Shown piece after piece: positions 1-7,478 of a DNA stretch of 64,000 nt. The stretch is from contig NZ_AUJK01000006.1 in assembly GCF_000424185.1 (NCBI RefSeq), forward strand, positions 62,001 through 126,000, in the 5' to 3' direction. Position 1 is the stretch's first letter; the number at the start of each line of letters is the position of its first letter. The notes under the pieces were generated by a model, which worked only from the letters and a program-made list of their open reading frames with translations, ran no database searches and was not told where the DNA came from. Source of the stretch: Prevotella sp. AGR2160 (GTDB lineage: Bacteria; Bacteroidota; Bacteroidia; Bacteroidales; Bacteroidaceae). A program made the translations under genes and the position numbers.

Positions 1-1163
1 GAGAAGCCGAAGATCCAGAGGAAGAGGAACGTACCGATCAAAGCCACCGGCACGGCAATCATAGGAATCAACGTAGAACGGAAGTCCTGCAAGAAGATGT
101 ACACCACGACGAACACGAGGAACAGCGTGATGAACAGCGTCTCCACAACCTCGGAGATTGAGGCGAAGAGGAAGTCGGTGACATCATACATCGTCACGAT
201 CTTCATCCCCGGCGGCATGCTCTTCTGAGCATCCTGAAGGGCGGCCTTCACGTCCGTGGCAATCTGCGTAGCGTTGGAACCGGCAATCTGCTGGACCATA
301 CCCATACAAGCCGGCTTACCGTCATTCTTCAGATGGACATTATACATCAGCGAGCCGAGCTCGATCTTCGCCACATCCTTCAGATGGAGCGTCTGTCCCG
401 TGGTCTTGCTCTGCAGGATGATATTCTCATACTCTACCGGCGTCGACAGACGACCTTTGTAGCGCAGCGTGTACTCATAAGCCATGTCGGAGTTCTCACC
501 GAACTTACCCGGGGCAGCCTCGATATTCTGCTCCGCGAGTGCGCCAGTGATATCCGACGGGATGAGCCCATACTCCTTCATCTTATCCGGCTTCAGCCAG
601 ATACGCATGGAGTAGTTGGACGTAGACGGTGAACTGACATCACCGACACCGTTGATACGTTTCAACAGTGGGACAATATTAATATTGTTGTAGTTGGTAA
701 CGAACTGGTCGTCATACTGGCCCTTGTCGGACGTCACGGCATACATGATGACGTTGGACGTCTGACGCTTCGTCACCGTCACACCGACCTGCGTAACCTC
801 GGAAGGCAGCAAGGCCTGCGCCTGCGACACACGGTTCTGCACGTTGACGGCAGCCATATCCGGGTCAGAGCCCTGCTTGAAATAGACCGTGATCATAGCC
901 ATACCGTCATTGGTGGCAGAAGAGGTCATATAGGTCATGTTCTCCACACCGTTGATGCTCTCCTCCAGAGGGACGACAACGGATTTCATCACCGTCTCAG
1001 CATCAGCACCCTGGTAAGTGGTGGACACCATAATGGTAGGCGGCGCAATATCCGGATACTGCTCAATAGGCAGCGAGACGAGGCCGATGACACCCAGCAA
1101 CACCAGGAAGATGGAGATCACCGTCGACAGTACCGGTCGCTTGATAAATCTTGTAAAAGTCAT
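1..1163 (-). CDS. RND efflux pump inner-membrane transporter (AcrB/HAE1 type), N-terminal part
   Basis: Proton-driven inner-membrane subunit of a tripartite drug/metabolite efflux pump. About 387 N-terminal residues are present and the rest lies left of the window. The protein opens MTFTRFIKRPVLSTVIS, the usual start of HAE1-type RND pumps. A first membrane helix (about residues 12-30) is followed by LPIEQYPDIAPPTI, the head of the porter domain. Porter subdomain sequence continues to about residue 335, then hydrophobic TM2/TM3 segments (around VVYIFLQDF and IPMIAVPVALIGTF) reach the edge. The adaptor gene lies just upstream on the same strand with an 89-bp gap holding repeats of families A and D, so the two form an operon. 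The substrate cannot be told from this part. No frame disruption is seen. Confidence 0.93.
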   Translation of the reverse strand, partial: MTFTRFIKRPVLSTVISIFLVLLGVIGLVSLPIEQYPDIAPPTIMVSTTYQGADAETVMKSVVVPLEESINGVENMTYMTSSATNDGMAMITVYFKQGSDPDMAAVNVQNRVSQAQALLPSEVTQVGVTVTKRQTSNVIMYAVTSDKGQYDDQFVTNYNNINIVPLLKRINGVGDVSSPSTSNYSMRIWLKPDKMKEYGLIPSDITGALAEQNIEAAPGKFGENSDMAYEYTLRYKGRLSTPVEYENIILQSKTTGQTLHLKDVAKIELGSLMYNVHLKNDGKPACMGMVQQIAGSNATQIATDVKAALQDAQKSMPPGMKIVTMYDVTDFLFASISEVVETLFITLFLVFVVVYIFLQDFRSTLIPMIAVPVALIGTFLFLWIFGF

Positions 1164-1252
1164 AAAATGATTGATTTTCCAGCCGTTGGCGGAACATGAT
1201 GAATCATGTCCCTACGGCAGTTTTAATTTTTTACTTCTTTACCTTTTTACTT
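1164..1252. repeat. Intergenic family A and D repeats in the efflux operon
   Basis: Family A (about 1188-1217) has the palindromic core ACATGATGAATCATGT followed by CCCTAC. The same unit recurs at 26905, 35674, 36249, 38155, 56485 and 56517. Family D (about 1223-1256) is a run of TTTTTACTTCTTTAC-type units, also found at 51484-51567 and 56459-56484. Both sit between two genes of one operon, so they are transcribed. Confidence 0.7.
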
Positions 1253-2461
1253 TTACTTCCCGCTCATCGCACTGACAAAGCCTTTGGCCGTGCCCTGCTT
1301 CTCGGCGAGCTTGGCAGCCTTGTCAATGTTCTGCTGGTACTGTGCCTCGGTGATTGGCGTGATCTCCTGACCATCGGTGAGCTTAGAGATACCCTTCGTC
1401 ACGATGCGGTCGCCGACGTGGAGACCACTGGTAACGATATAGTGCTGACCGTCATTCTGAGGATTGACGGTGATCTCAGTATACTTCACCGTCGTCTTGT
1501 TGCCCTTGCTGTTGCTGGCGACATAGACGAACATCTTATCCTGCACCTGGACAACAGCCTCCTGCGGAATCATAATAGCATTGTTGTCGAACTGCGGGAT
1601 GATGATCTGACCGGCACCACCACTCTTCAGCAAGCCCTGAGGATTAGCGAAATGGGCAATGAGGGTGTAAGCACCGGTATTCTGGTCGATAACGCCACTG
1701 ACCTTCACGATCTTTCCGGGAAGGTTGTAGTCGGTACCGTCAGCCATCTGCAGCTTCACCGTAGGCATCTGCGCGATAGCGGCCTGAACACTGCCGGCAC
1801 TCTTGATGAGATCCATCATCTTACCCTCGTTGACGGAGAAGAAGACCTCTACCGTGGAGATATCGGAGACTGTCGTCAACGCAGCGCTCGGAGAAGCATA
1901 AGCTCCGGCCTTATAAGGCAGGTCACCGACGACACCATTGGCGGGAGACTTCACGACACAATAGGACAGCTGTTCCTTGGCGGAAGCCAGGGAGGCAGAA
2001 GCCTGCGCGACAGCGGCCTCGGCATTGGCGAGGTTGTTGGCAGCCGTGGAGAGCTCATACTGGCCGATGACATTCTTAGCAAAGAGCTTACGGTTGTTGT
2101 TATAGGTCAGACGGGCCGTGTTCAACTGGGCACGGGCCGTACCTACAGCAGCAGCAGCCTGACGGACAGCGGCACGCTGTGTTCCGTCATCTATCGTGAA
2201 GAGTACCTGACCGGCACTCACGCGCTGACCTTCCTGAACGAGGACACGCGTGATGATTCCGGAGGTCTTCGGACGCACCTCTACATCATGGATACCCTTG
2301 ATGGTTGCAGGGTAGGTTGTCTGCAACGTCGTGCTCTGGGAGCCGATGGTCACCACGGGGTATTCATCATCCCCGAAGTTCGGCATACCACTGCTCTTGC
2401 TGCCACAAGAAACAACTGTAGCGGCTACGGCAATCATCAAAATAAACTTGCTTAGTTTCAT
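1253..2461 (-). CDS. RND efflux periplasmic adaptor lipoprotein (AcrA/MexA family)
   Basis: Membrane-fusion subunit that links the RND pump to an outer-membrane channel. The 402-residue product has a lipoprotein signal with lipobox Cys at residue 19 (ATVVSC). Next come a lipoyl/barrel-sandwich half (VEVRPKTSGIITRVLVQEGQ, VLFTIDD), a long Ala-rich alpha-hairpin (about residues 90-165, coiled-coil-like), the second lipoyl half (VKSPANGVVGDLPYKAG), a beta-barrel, and a C-terminal membrane-proximal domain (VTSGLHVGDRIVTKGISKL). Length and order are normal for the family. It is the first gene of the efflux operon; a TAACTTTG -7 box lies on its strand at 2594-2587, giving a leader of about 120 nt. 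No outer-membrane factor gene is within the window; it may follow the pump gene to the left. Confidence 0.95.
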   Translation of the reverse strand: MKLSKFILMIAVAATVVSCGSKSSGMPNFGDDEYPVVTIGSQSTTLQTTYPATIKGIHDVEVRPKTSGIITRVLVQEGQRVSAGQVLFTIDDGTQRAAVRQAAAAVGTARAQLNTARLTYNNNRKLFAKNVIGQYELSTAANNLANAEAAVAQASASLASAKEQLSYCVVKSPANGVVGDLPYKAGAYASPSAALTTVSDISTVEVFFSVNEGKMMDLIKSAGSVQAAIAQMPTVKLQMADGTDYNLPGKIVKVSGVIDQNTGAYTLIAHFANPQGLLKSGGAGQIIIPQFDNNAIMIPQEAVVQVQDKMFVYVASNSKGNKTTVKYTEITVNPQNDGQHYIVTSGLHVGDRIVTKGISKLTDGQEITPITEAQYQQNIDKAAKLAEKQGTAKGFVSAMSGK

Positions 2462-2586
2462 ACCTAACTTTATATGTTTAACCTAATTATATATATTTCT
2501 CTAATTTACTCTTAATTCTCATCCGCAGATGTTTTTAGAAGCGGTTTATCAGAAAACTATAATCTATTCTGTAGTTTTTTCGTGTG

Positions 2587-2594
2587 CAAAGTTA
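2587..2594 (-). promoter_or_regulatory. -7 box (TAACTTTG) for the efflux operon
   Basis: Reads TAACTTTG on the reverse strand, matching the Bacteroidota -7 consensus TAnnTTTG. It lies about 126 nt upstream of the adaptor start. No TTTG sits at the usual 20-nt spacing; the nearest is at 2613-2610, only 15 nt away, so the -33 element is doubtful. Confidence 0.5.
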
Positions 2595-2660
2595 GTAAAT
2601 ATTATTGTGCAAAAAAAATATCAGCCCGTCTTTTAACAAAATTTGTGGAGAAGGAGGGCG

Positions 2661-4103
2661 CTACGCTATCCCCATCTCTTCAGCTTTCTTCTTCAGCAGC
2701 TGCATCAGCGGCTCGCGCTCGTTCTCCACGGTACCGTCGAGGACAGCATCCTTGAGACACTGTTTCAGTTCGCCTACTTCGCGCGAGGGCTTGAGATGGA
2801 AGAGTTCCATGATCTCATTACCGTCGATGCACGGCTGCAATAAGCGCTTGTAGTCACGTTCCTTGAGGTCGGCGAGTTTCTCCCTGACAAGTTTGAAATT
2901 ATCGAGGAACCGCTGTTTGCGCTGCGCGTTCTTACTCGTAATATCGGCCTCACAGAGCGTCATGAGGTCATCGATGTCATCGCCGGCATCATTCAACAGA
3001 CGACGGACAGCAGAATCCGTCACCTGCTCATCGGCAATGACAATGGGCCGCATGTGGAGGTCAACGAGTTTCTGCACATATTTCATCTTACTGTCCAACG
3101 GCAGATCGAGACGACGGAAGATGACAGGCACCATCTTCGCGCCGACATAGTTATGATTGTGGAATGTCCAGCCCTGCGGCTCTTCCCATCGCTTCGTCTT
3201 CGTCTTTCCGACATCGTGAAGGAGAGCGGCCCAGCGCAGCCAGAGATTCGGTTCCTTTCCGGCATTCTTCTCGGCAGTAACGACATGCTCCAAGACCTCG
3301 AGCGTATGATAGAAATTATTCTTGTGGGCACGGCCGTTGCGCTTCTCCACGATATCAAGGACGGAGAGCTCGGGGAGAATGAGGGCCAGAAGACCGGAGC
3401 GCTGGAGATAGTCGAAGCCGATGCTCGGATGGGGCGCGAGGACGATCTTGTTGAGCTCGTCCTTCACGCGTTCCCCACTGACAATCTTAATACGGTCTTT
3501 CATGTCGCAGAGCGCCTTCCACGTCTCATCCTCAATCTGAAAATTCAACTGGGTGGCGAAACGCACGCAGCGCATCATACGCAATGGGTCATCGGAGAAA
3601 GTAATACCGGGCTCCAGAGGCGTGGCGATGATGCCGTCCTCCAGATCCTCGATGCCATAGAACGGATCGACGAGTTCGCCGAAACGGCCCTTGTTCAGAC
3701 AGATCGCCATGGCATTAATGGTGAAGTCGCGGCGGTTCTGATCATCTTCCAATGTGCCGTCCTCAACATGCGGCTTACGGGAGTCGTGACTGTAACTTTC
3801 CTTGCGGGCACCGACAAACTCCACCTCCAAGCCTTTGTATTTCACCTGGGCAGTACCGAAATTACGGAAGACGCTGACATGAGCCTTACGGCCGAGGCGC
3901 TTGCGGAGACCTTCGGCTACGGTGATGCCACTGCCGACGACAACGACATCAATGTCGTTGCTCGGACGATCGAGGAAGAGGTCACGGACATAACCGCCCA
4001 CGACATAACACTCTACGCCGAGACCATCGGCGACATCCCCTATCATGTGAAAGATTTCCTTATCCAACAACTGCGCCAGCTGCGCGTCTGTATATAGCTT
4101 CAT
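2661..4103 (-). CDS. cca: CCA tRNA nucleotidyltransferase with HD domain
   Basis: Class II polynucleotide nucleotidyltransferase that adds or repairs the 3'-CCA end of tRNAs. The N-terminal head has the nucleotidyltransferase signature (CYVVGGYVRDLFLDRPSNDI, metal-binding DID) and the RRDFTINAMA motif. The tRNA-binding neck follows, then an HD phosphohydrolase domain (LLHDVGKTKTKRW) typical of Bacteroidota and many bacterial versions. A longer frame opens at 4127, but that ATG lies inside a -7 box (TAATTTTG, 4132-4125), so transcription should begin downstream of it. The start at 4103 (MKLYTDAQLAQLL) is chosen, giving 480 residues. It is a single gene, divergent from the AraC-type fragment. 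Confidence 0.94.
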   Translation of the reverse strand: MKLYTDAQLAQLLDKEIFHMIGDVADGLGVECYVVGGYVRDLFLDRPSNDIDVVVVGSGITVAEGLRKRLGRKAHVSVFRNFGTAQVKYKGLEVEFVGARKESYSHDSRKPHVEDGTLEDDQNRRDFTINAMAICLNKGRFGELVDPFYGIEDLEDGIIATPLEPGITFSDDPLRMMRCVRFATQLNFQIEDETWKALCDMKDRIKIVSGERVKDELNKIVLAPHPSIGFDYLQRSGLLALILPELSVLDIVEKRNGRAHKNNFYHTLEVLEHVVTAEKNAGKEPNLWLRWAALLHDVGKTKTKRWEEPQGWTFHNHNYVGAKMVPVIFRRLDLPLDSKMKYVQKLVDLHMRPIVIADEQVTDSAVRRLLNDAGDDIDDLMTLCEADITSKNAQRKQRFLDNFKLVREKLADLKERDYKRLLQPCIDGNEIMELFHLKPSREVGELKQCLKDAVLDGTVENEREPLMQLLKKKAEEMGIA

Positions 4104-4124
4104 TCCGTTTTCCGTTTGAACGTG

Positions 4125-4132
4125 CAAAATTA
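4125..4132 (-). promoter_or_regulatory. -7 box (TAATTTTG) of cca
   Basis: Matches TAnnTTTG on the reverse strand, 22 nt upstream of the preferred cca start at 4103. It overlaps the alternative upstream ATG at 4127, which argues against that start. No clear -33 TTTG. Confidence 0.5.
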
Positions 4133-4218
4133 AACATTATCTCCCGAATATCTCCCCTCCTCTGCGTTAAATTTTAATAATCCTTGTCGACTTTAAACGT
4201 TATATCGGAAAATATTCT

Positions 4219-4226
4219 TACCTTTG
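4219..4226 (+). promoter_or_regulatory. -7 box (TACCTTTG) before the AraC-type fragment
   Basis: TACCTTTG is a perfect match to TAnnTTTG, 33 nt upstream of the ATG at 4259. A TTTA at 4192-4195 is only a poor -33 candidate (23-nt gap). The promoter suggests that the shortened gene downstream is still transcribed. Confidence 0.45.
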
Positions 4227-4258
4227 TCGAGATAATAAACACTCGGACATGACACGTC

Positions 4259-4780
4259 ATGTTCCGCCTAACTCCAATATCTATGCAACATTTCCTTCTC
4301 CGCAGCTACCGTCGTATCCGTGAGAACAACCACGCCCTCTATGAGAAAAACATGCAACTGCTCCAAAATGCCGAAGACAAGCGGAAGGAATCTATAGAAA
4401 AATATGCTGGCAGTACGCTCAAAGATGAAGAGAAAGATCAGCTCATGCAACAAATCAGCCATATCATGAACGAGACAGAGCATCCCTTCTCGCCCGACTT
4501 CTCCATCGAAGTGCTCGCTACGCTCTGTCACTCCAAATATAAATATGTGTCACAAGTCATTCACGAACAGACAGGTTGCCATTTCAGTCAATATCTTAAC
4601 ACTTTTCGTATTCAAGAAGCCTGCCGAAGAATGAAAGACCAAGACCATTACAGCCGCTACACCCTCGAAGCCCTCGCCAACAGCATCGGCTTCAAGTCGC
4701 GGTCCGCCTTCATCGCCTCTTTTAAGAAAAACACAGGACTCTCTCCCTCCGAATTTCTGAAGATTGTCAGAGAATCGTAA
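4259..4780 (+). CDS. AraC-family DNA-binding fragment, probably the C-terminus of a larger regulator
   Basis: The 173-residue product has a C-terminal AraC-type double helix-turn-helix at about residues 75-170: FSIEVLATLCHSKYKYVSQVI, then FRIQEACRRMKD, then YTLEALANSIGFKSRSAFIA and KKNTGLSPSEF. Residues 10-60 (SYRRIRENNHALYEKNMQLL) resemble the juxtamembrane coiled linker that precedes the HTH in Bacteroidota membrane regulators with periplasmic TPR or sensor domains. No signal, membrane helix or sensor domain remains. The gene therefore looks like the cytoplasmic end of a longer regulator whose front has been lost, joined to a promoter. A small functional regulator cannot be excluded. Next gene: streptopain-like remnant. 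Confidence 0.7.
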   Translation: MFRLTPISMQHFLLRSYRRIRENNHALYEKNMQLLQNAEDKRKESIEKYAGSTLKDEEKDQLMQQISHIMNETEHPFSPDFSIEVLATLCHSKYKYVSQVIHEQTGCHFSQYLNTFRIQEACRRMKDQDHYSRYTLEALANSIGFKSRSAFIASFKKNTGLSPSEFLKIVRES

Positions 4781-4841
4781 TCAGATAATCGATAATCCAT
4801 AAGCGCTTCAAGCCAAGGTTATCATTCATCAAGGAAAACTG

Positions 4842-6038
4842 ATGATCGTCAATCGCGGTGAGAATGACGGCTTCGTCATCATCCGCAGTGAGGGCGACAG
4901 TCATACCATCCTTGGCTACTCCGAGCACGGACACATCAACACAGAAGCCATGCCTGAGAACCTTAGATACTGGTTACAGTGCTATGTAGCAGAAAACGAA
5001 CAGACAATTCTCTCATATAAAAACGACCATGTAAAATACAAAGCACACGCTCCACTTCTAACTACCATCGCCTGGGACCAAAATGATCCCTACAACCTCA
5101 TGACGCCATACTACGTGGGAACGACGCATGCCGCAACAGGCTGCGCCGCCACCGCTATGGCACAAATTCTTTATTTTCATCACTGGCCCCTTCAGGGGAA
5201 AGGGACGGCATCCTATAAATGTTCCACCCTCAATAATGCCACACTGACGGCAGACTTCTCCAAAGACACTTACAACTGGGCATCCATGAAACCACAATAT
5301 AACATCCCCGGAGACAATGATCAGGAAAGTTCCCGTGAAGCCGTGGCGTTGCTCATGCGCGACTGCGGCTACGCCATCCACATGCTCTATGGCGCACAGA
5401 GCGGTGCCGACACCGGCTTGTGGCCTGCAGCCCTCGTCGACAATTTCTCTTACGACAAAGGCATAGGCCTGCTCAACCGGCAGTACTACACCCAACAGGA
5501 GTGGGACGACATTATCCACAAGGAGATTGACAACAACCGGCCCGTCCTCGCCGCTCCCTCTGAGGCAGCAGCAATCACGACGACTCATCAACTGTCGGCT
5601 GGAAATGTCCTGCCTATAGACAGCATAGCCGTTACAGCTTCCCTCACGGGAAATGCGGGAGTCTATGCGGGAGATATCACTGCTTATATCTATGACGCAA
5701 CGGGGAAGACCATCATGGGGAGTTTCAATCCGCAATTCGTCATGATCGAGAAAGGACAGACGGTGACAATTCCACTTCACGGTACTTTCGAGAATGGCAT
5801 TCCCGGCACTACTTACATGCTCCGCCTCGTTGATCTCACGAACAGTTCATTCATCACGCCCAAAGACCTCGCGTCCTGCACCTTCGTCCTCTCTTCTCCC
5901 ACCACGGACATCAACGCTAACAGCGCTCCAGCAATAAAACATCCCCACAGCGCAGTCAGCTATGATCTTCGCGGTATAAGAATCTACGACCACCATCACG
6001 GCGCCGTCATCGTTGGCAAGAAGAAAATGATCAAATAA
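4842..6038 (+). pseudogene. Streptopain-like (C10) cysteine protease remnant lacking the catalytic His region
   Basis: The N-terminus matches the inhibitory propeptide of C10 proteases (VNRGENDGFVIIRSEGDSHT, ILGYSEHG), followed by the catalytic motif HAATGCAATAMAQILYFH with nucleophile Cys101. After IDNNRPVLAAPSEA (about residue 240) the family should show a glycine-rich loop and the active-site His (GGHAFV-like). Here the sequence jumps to a beta-sandwich-like tail (TTTHQLSAGNVLPIDSIAVT) and ends YDLRGIRIYDHH...KKKMIK, like the short C-terminal motifs of Prevotella secreted proteins. There is no signal peptide; the frame opens upstream only to a stop at 4800-4802. Loss of signal, propeptide start and catalytic His implies an inactive product formed by in-frame deletion. 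An accessory or inhibitor-like role is a weaker alternative. Confidence 0.7.
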
Positions 6039-6082
6039 TTCCCGAAAATACTCCCCTCAAACACAATAAAAAGAGAAAAATT

Positions 6083-6607
6083 ATGAGAAAGGAAAACATG
6101 ATTTTAATGACCCTGCTGCTGGCATGTTCTCCCGCCGCCTTCGCGCAAGTACCACGAAGACCCCTTCCAATCAAGAAGGTGAATATGGGAAAGAACATGA
6201 CCATCCACCGATTGCGTAAATCGGTGACGCAGGCAGACCCGTCACTCTCCGTATGGCAGAATACAGATGACGGAGAATATCAGCAGATTGGCGACACGAT
6301 TGATGTAACGAAAGCTGACACTGCCGGATGGTACCAGGTCACCATTCCTTTGACGGTCAGCGCCGACGCTCATTATGCTACGCTGCGCTTCATCGCTAAG
6401 GGATATAATTATCCCGACATGATACTCATCGACAATATAACCGTTGGTGATGATACTGCCACGGGTATCTCTGCAGTTCATCAGCAGAAGATCACCGGTG
6501 TTGAGCACTACCGCCTCAACGGTACACGCGAGACGCGCCAGTGCCCAACCAACGGCATCTATATTGAGAGAACGAATAAGCAAGCTCATAAAATATTGGT
6601 TAAGTAA
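6083..6607 (+). CDS. Short secreted protein with a Prevotella-type C-terminal sorting-like motif
   Basis: The 174-residue product has a signal peptide (MILMTLLLACSPAAFA, cleavage near AQ at residues 21-22). A low-complexity basic stretch leads into a beta-rich segment (WYQVTIPLTVSADAHYATLR, then DMILIDNITVGDD) like the last strands of a carbohydrate-binding or adhesin beta-sandwich. The C-terminus YRLNGTRETRQCPTNGIYIE...HKILVK resembles short type IX secretion/anchoring motifs. A signal peptide fused almost directly to the last strands suggests an internally deleted larger secreted protein. It lies 44 nt after the protease remnant. Function unknown. Confidence 0.6.
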   Translation: MRKENMILMTLLLACSPAAFAQVPRRPLPIKKVNMGKNMTIHRLRKSVTQADPSLSVWQNTDDGEYQQIGDTIDVTKADTAGWYQVTIPLTVSADAHYATLRFIAKGYNYPDMILIDNITVGDDTATGISAVHQQKITGVEHYRLNGTRETRQCPTNGIYIERTNKQAHKILVK

Positions 6608-6632
6608 TCGTTTTTTGAGTTTTGTTGTTGTA

Positions 6633-6665
6633 GGCGGTACGGATTCGTCCGTGCCGCCGTTTTTT
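6633..6665 (+). terminator. Rho-independent terminator with UUCG loop
   Basis: Stem 6633-6643 pairs with 6648-6658 (11 bp, one G-U) around a TTCG tetraloop and is followed by GTTTTTTAT. It ends the unit containing the short secreted protein. Confidence 0.85.
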
Positions 6666-6715
6666 ATATCCAGTGGATGTCGCTCATATCTATGTCATTT
6701 ACCGATGCTATCTTC

Positions 6716-6758
6716 GTTAGATAATTTTTTATCTTCGTTAGATAAAAAATTATCTAAC
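6716..6758. repeat. Perfect 18-bp inverted repeat, AT-rich
   Basis: Arms 6716-6733 and 6741-6758 are exact reverse complements around the 7-nt loop TTCGTTA. ATCTTCGTTAGATAA also occurs twice in tandem. The palindrome lies about 95 nt upstream of the DUF1599 promoter. It has no clean T-tract outside the stem, so an operator or leader of unknown function is as likely as a terminator. Confidence 0.7.
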
Positions 6759-6828
6759 ACATTTAGATTCATCATTCACGAGCCTAATCGTCTGCTTGTT
6801 TTTTGTTTTTTATGTTTTTGTCTGTTTT

Positions 6829-6860
6829 CTTGGTCATCTCGCTGAAATTCCGTAAATTTG
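6829..6860 (+). promoter_or_regulatory. Promoter of the DUF1599-tpiA-folE run
   Basis: -33-like CTTG (6829-6832), 20-nt spacer, -7 TAAATTTG (6853-6860). The ATG at 6882 lies 21 nt downstream. The upstream in-frame codon at 6858 lies inside the -7 box, so 6882 is taken as the start. Confidence 0.6.
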
Positions 6861-6881
6861 CAGCGTATTTCAACGAGAATC

Positions 6882-7478
6882 ATGTCTGAGAAGAATATAA
6901 CGACCAATGAGCAGTTTGAACAGGTGCTGGCGGAATGCCGTGACCTCTTCAAGAAAAAGCTCTACGACTATAAGGCATCGTGGCGCATGCTGCGGCCCTC
7001 ATCCCTCACGGACCAGCTCTTCATCAAGGCCAAGCGCATCCGCAGCCTCGAGATCAAAGGCGAGAGTTGGGTCGGCGAAGGGATAAGGCCCGAATTCGTG
7101 GCCCTCATCAACTACGGTCTCATCGGTATCATCCAGCTCCGCAAAGGATTCGTGGACCATGTCGATATCAGTAATGACGAGGCGTTGCAGCTCTACGACG
7201 AATGTGCCCAGGAAGCGCTGGCGCTCATGAAGCGCAAGAACCACGACTACGACGAGGCATGGCGCGACATGCGCGTGACGAGCTATACCGACTTCATCCT
7301 CACGAAGATCGAGCGTATCAAGGAGATTGAGGACCATGCCGGTAAGACGGTGGCCTCCGAGGGAATCGACGCCAACTATCTCGACATCGTCAACTATGCC
7401 GTCTTCGGTGTCATCAAACTCACGGAGCAGCAAGAGGAAGAAGAGGAAACGGAAAAGAAGGAGGACCCTAAAGCGTGA
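6882..7478 (+). CDS. DUF1599 protein (nucleotide modification associated domain 1), duplicated domain
   Basis: The 198-residue cytoplasmic protein contains two copies of the same alpha-helical module. Copy 1 runs from about [20 protein letters not shown] to [15 protein letters not shown]. Copy 2 runs from [20 protein letters not shown] to [15 protein letters not shown]. Both keep the K-x-x-D/H-D-Y...W-R-x-M-R core and a terminal N-Y. The family is named for association with nucleotide modification, but no reaction is established for this branch. The C-terminus is an acidic/basic tail ([14 protein letters not shown]). The stop overlaps the GTG start of the next gene (GTGA), showing translational coupling. 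This order (DUF1599, BT_3928, tpiA, SPOR, folE) is characteristic of Bacteroidales. Confidence 0.88.
   Translation: MSEKNITTNEQFEQVLAECRDLFKKKLYDYKASWRMLRPSSLTDQLFIKAKRIRSLEIKGESWVGEGIRPEFVALINYGLIGIIQLRKGFVDHVDISNDEALQLYDECAQEALALMKRKNHDYDEAWRDMRVTSYTDFILTKIERIKEIEDHAGKTVASEGIDANYLDIVNYAVFGVIKLTEQQEEEEETEKKEDPKA

Noticed and set aside
1196-2455. 419-codon forward open frame opposite the efflux adaptor gene
   Set aside because: Antisense shadow: the reverse frame encodes a clear adaptor lipoprotein and the forward translation has no recognisable domain.
4103-4127. Longer CCA enzyme starting at 4127
   Set aside because: That ATG lies within the -7 box and would not be transcribed.
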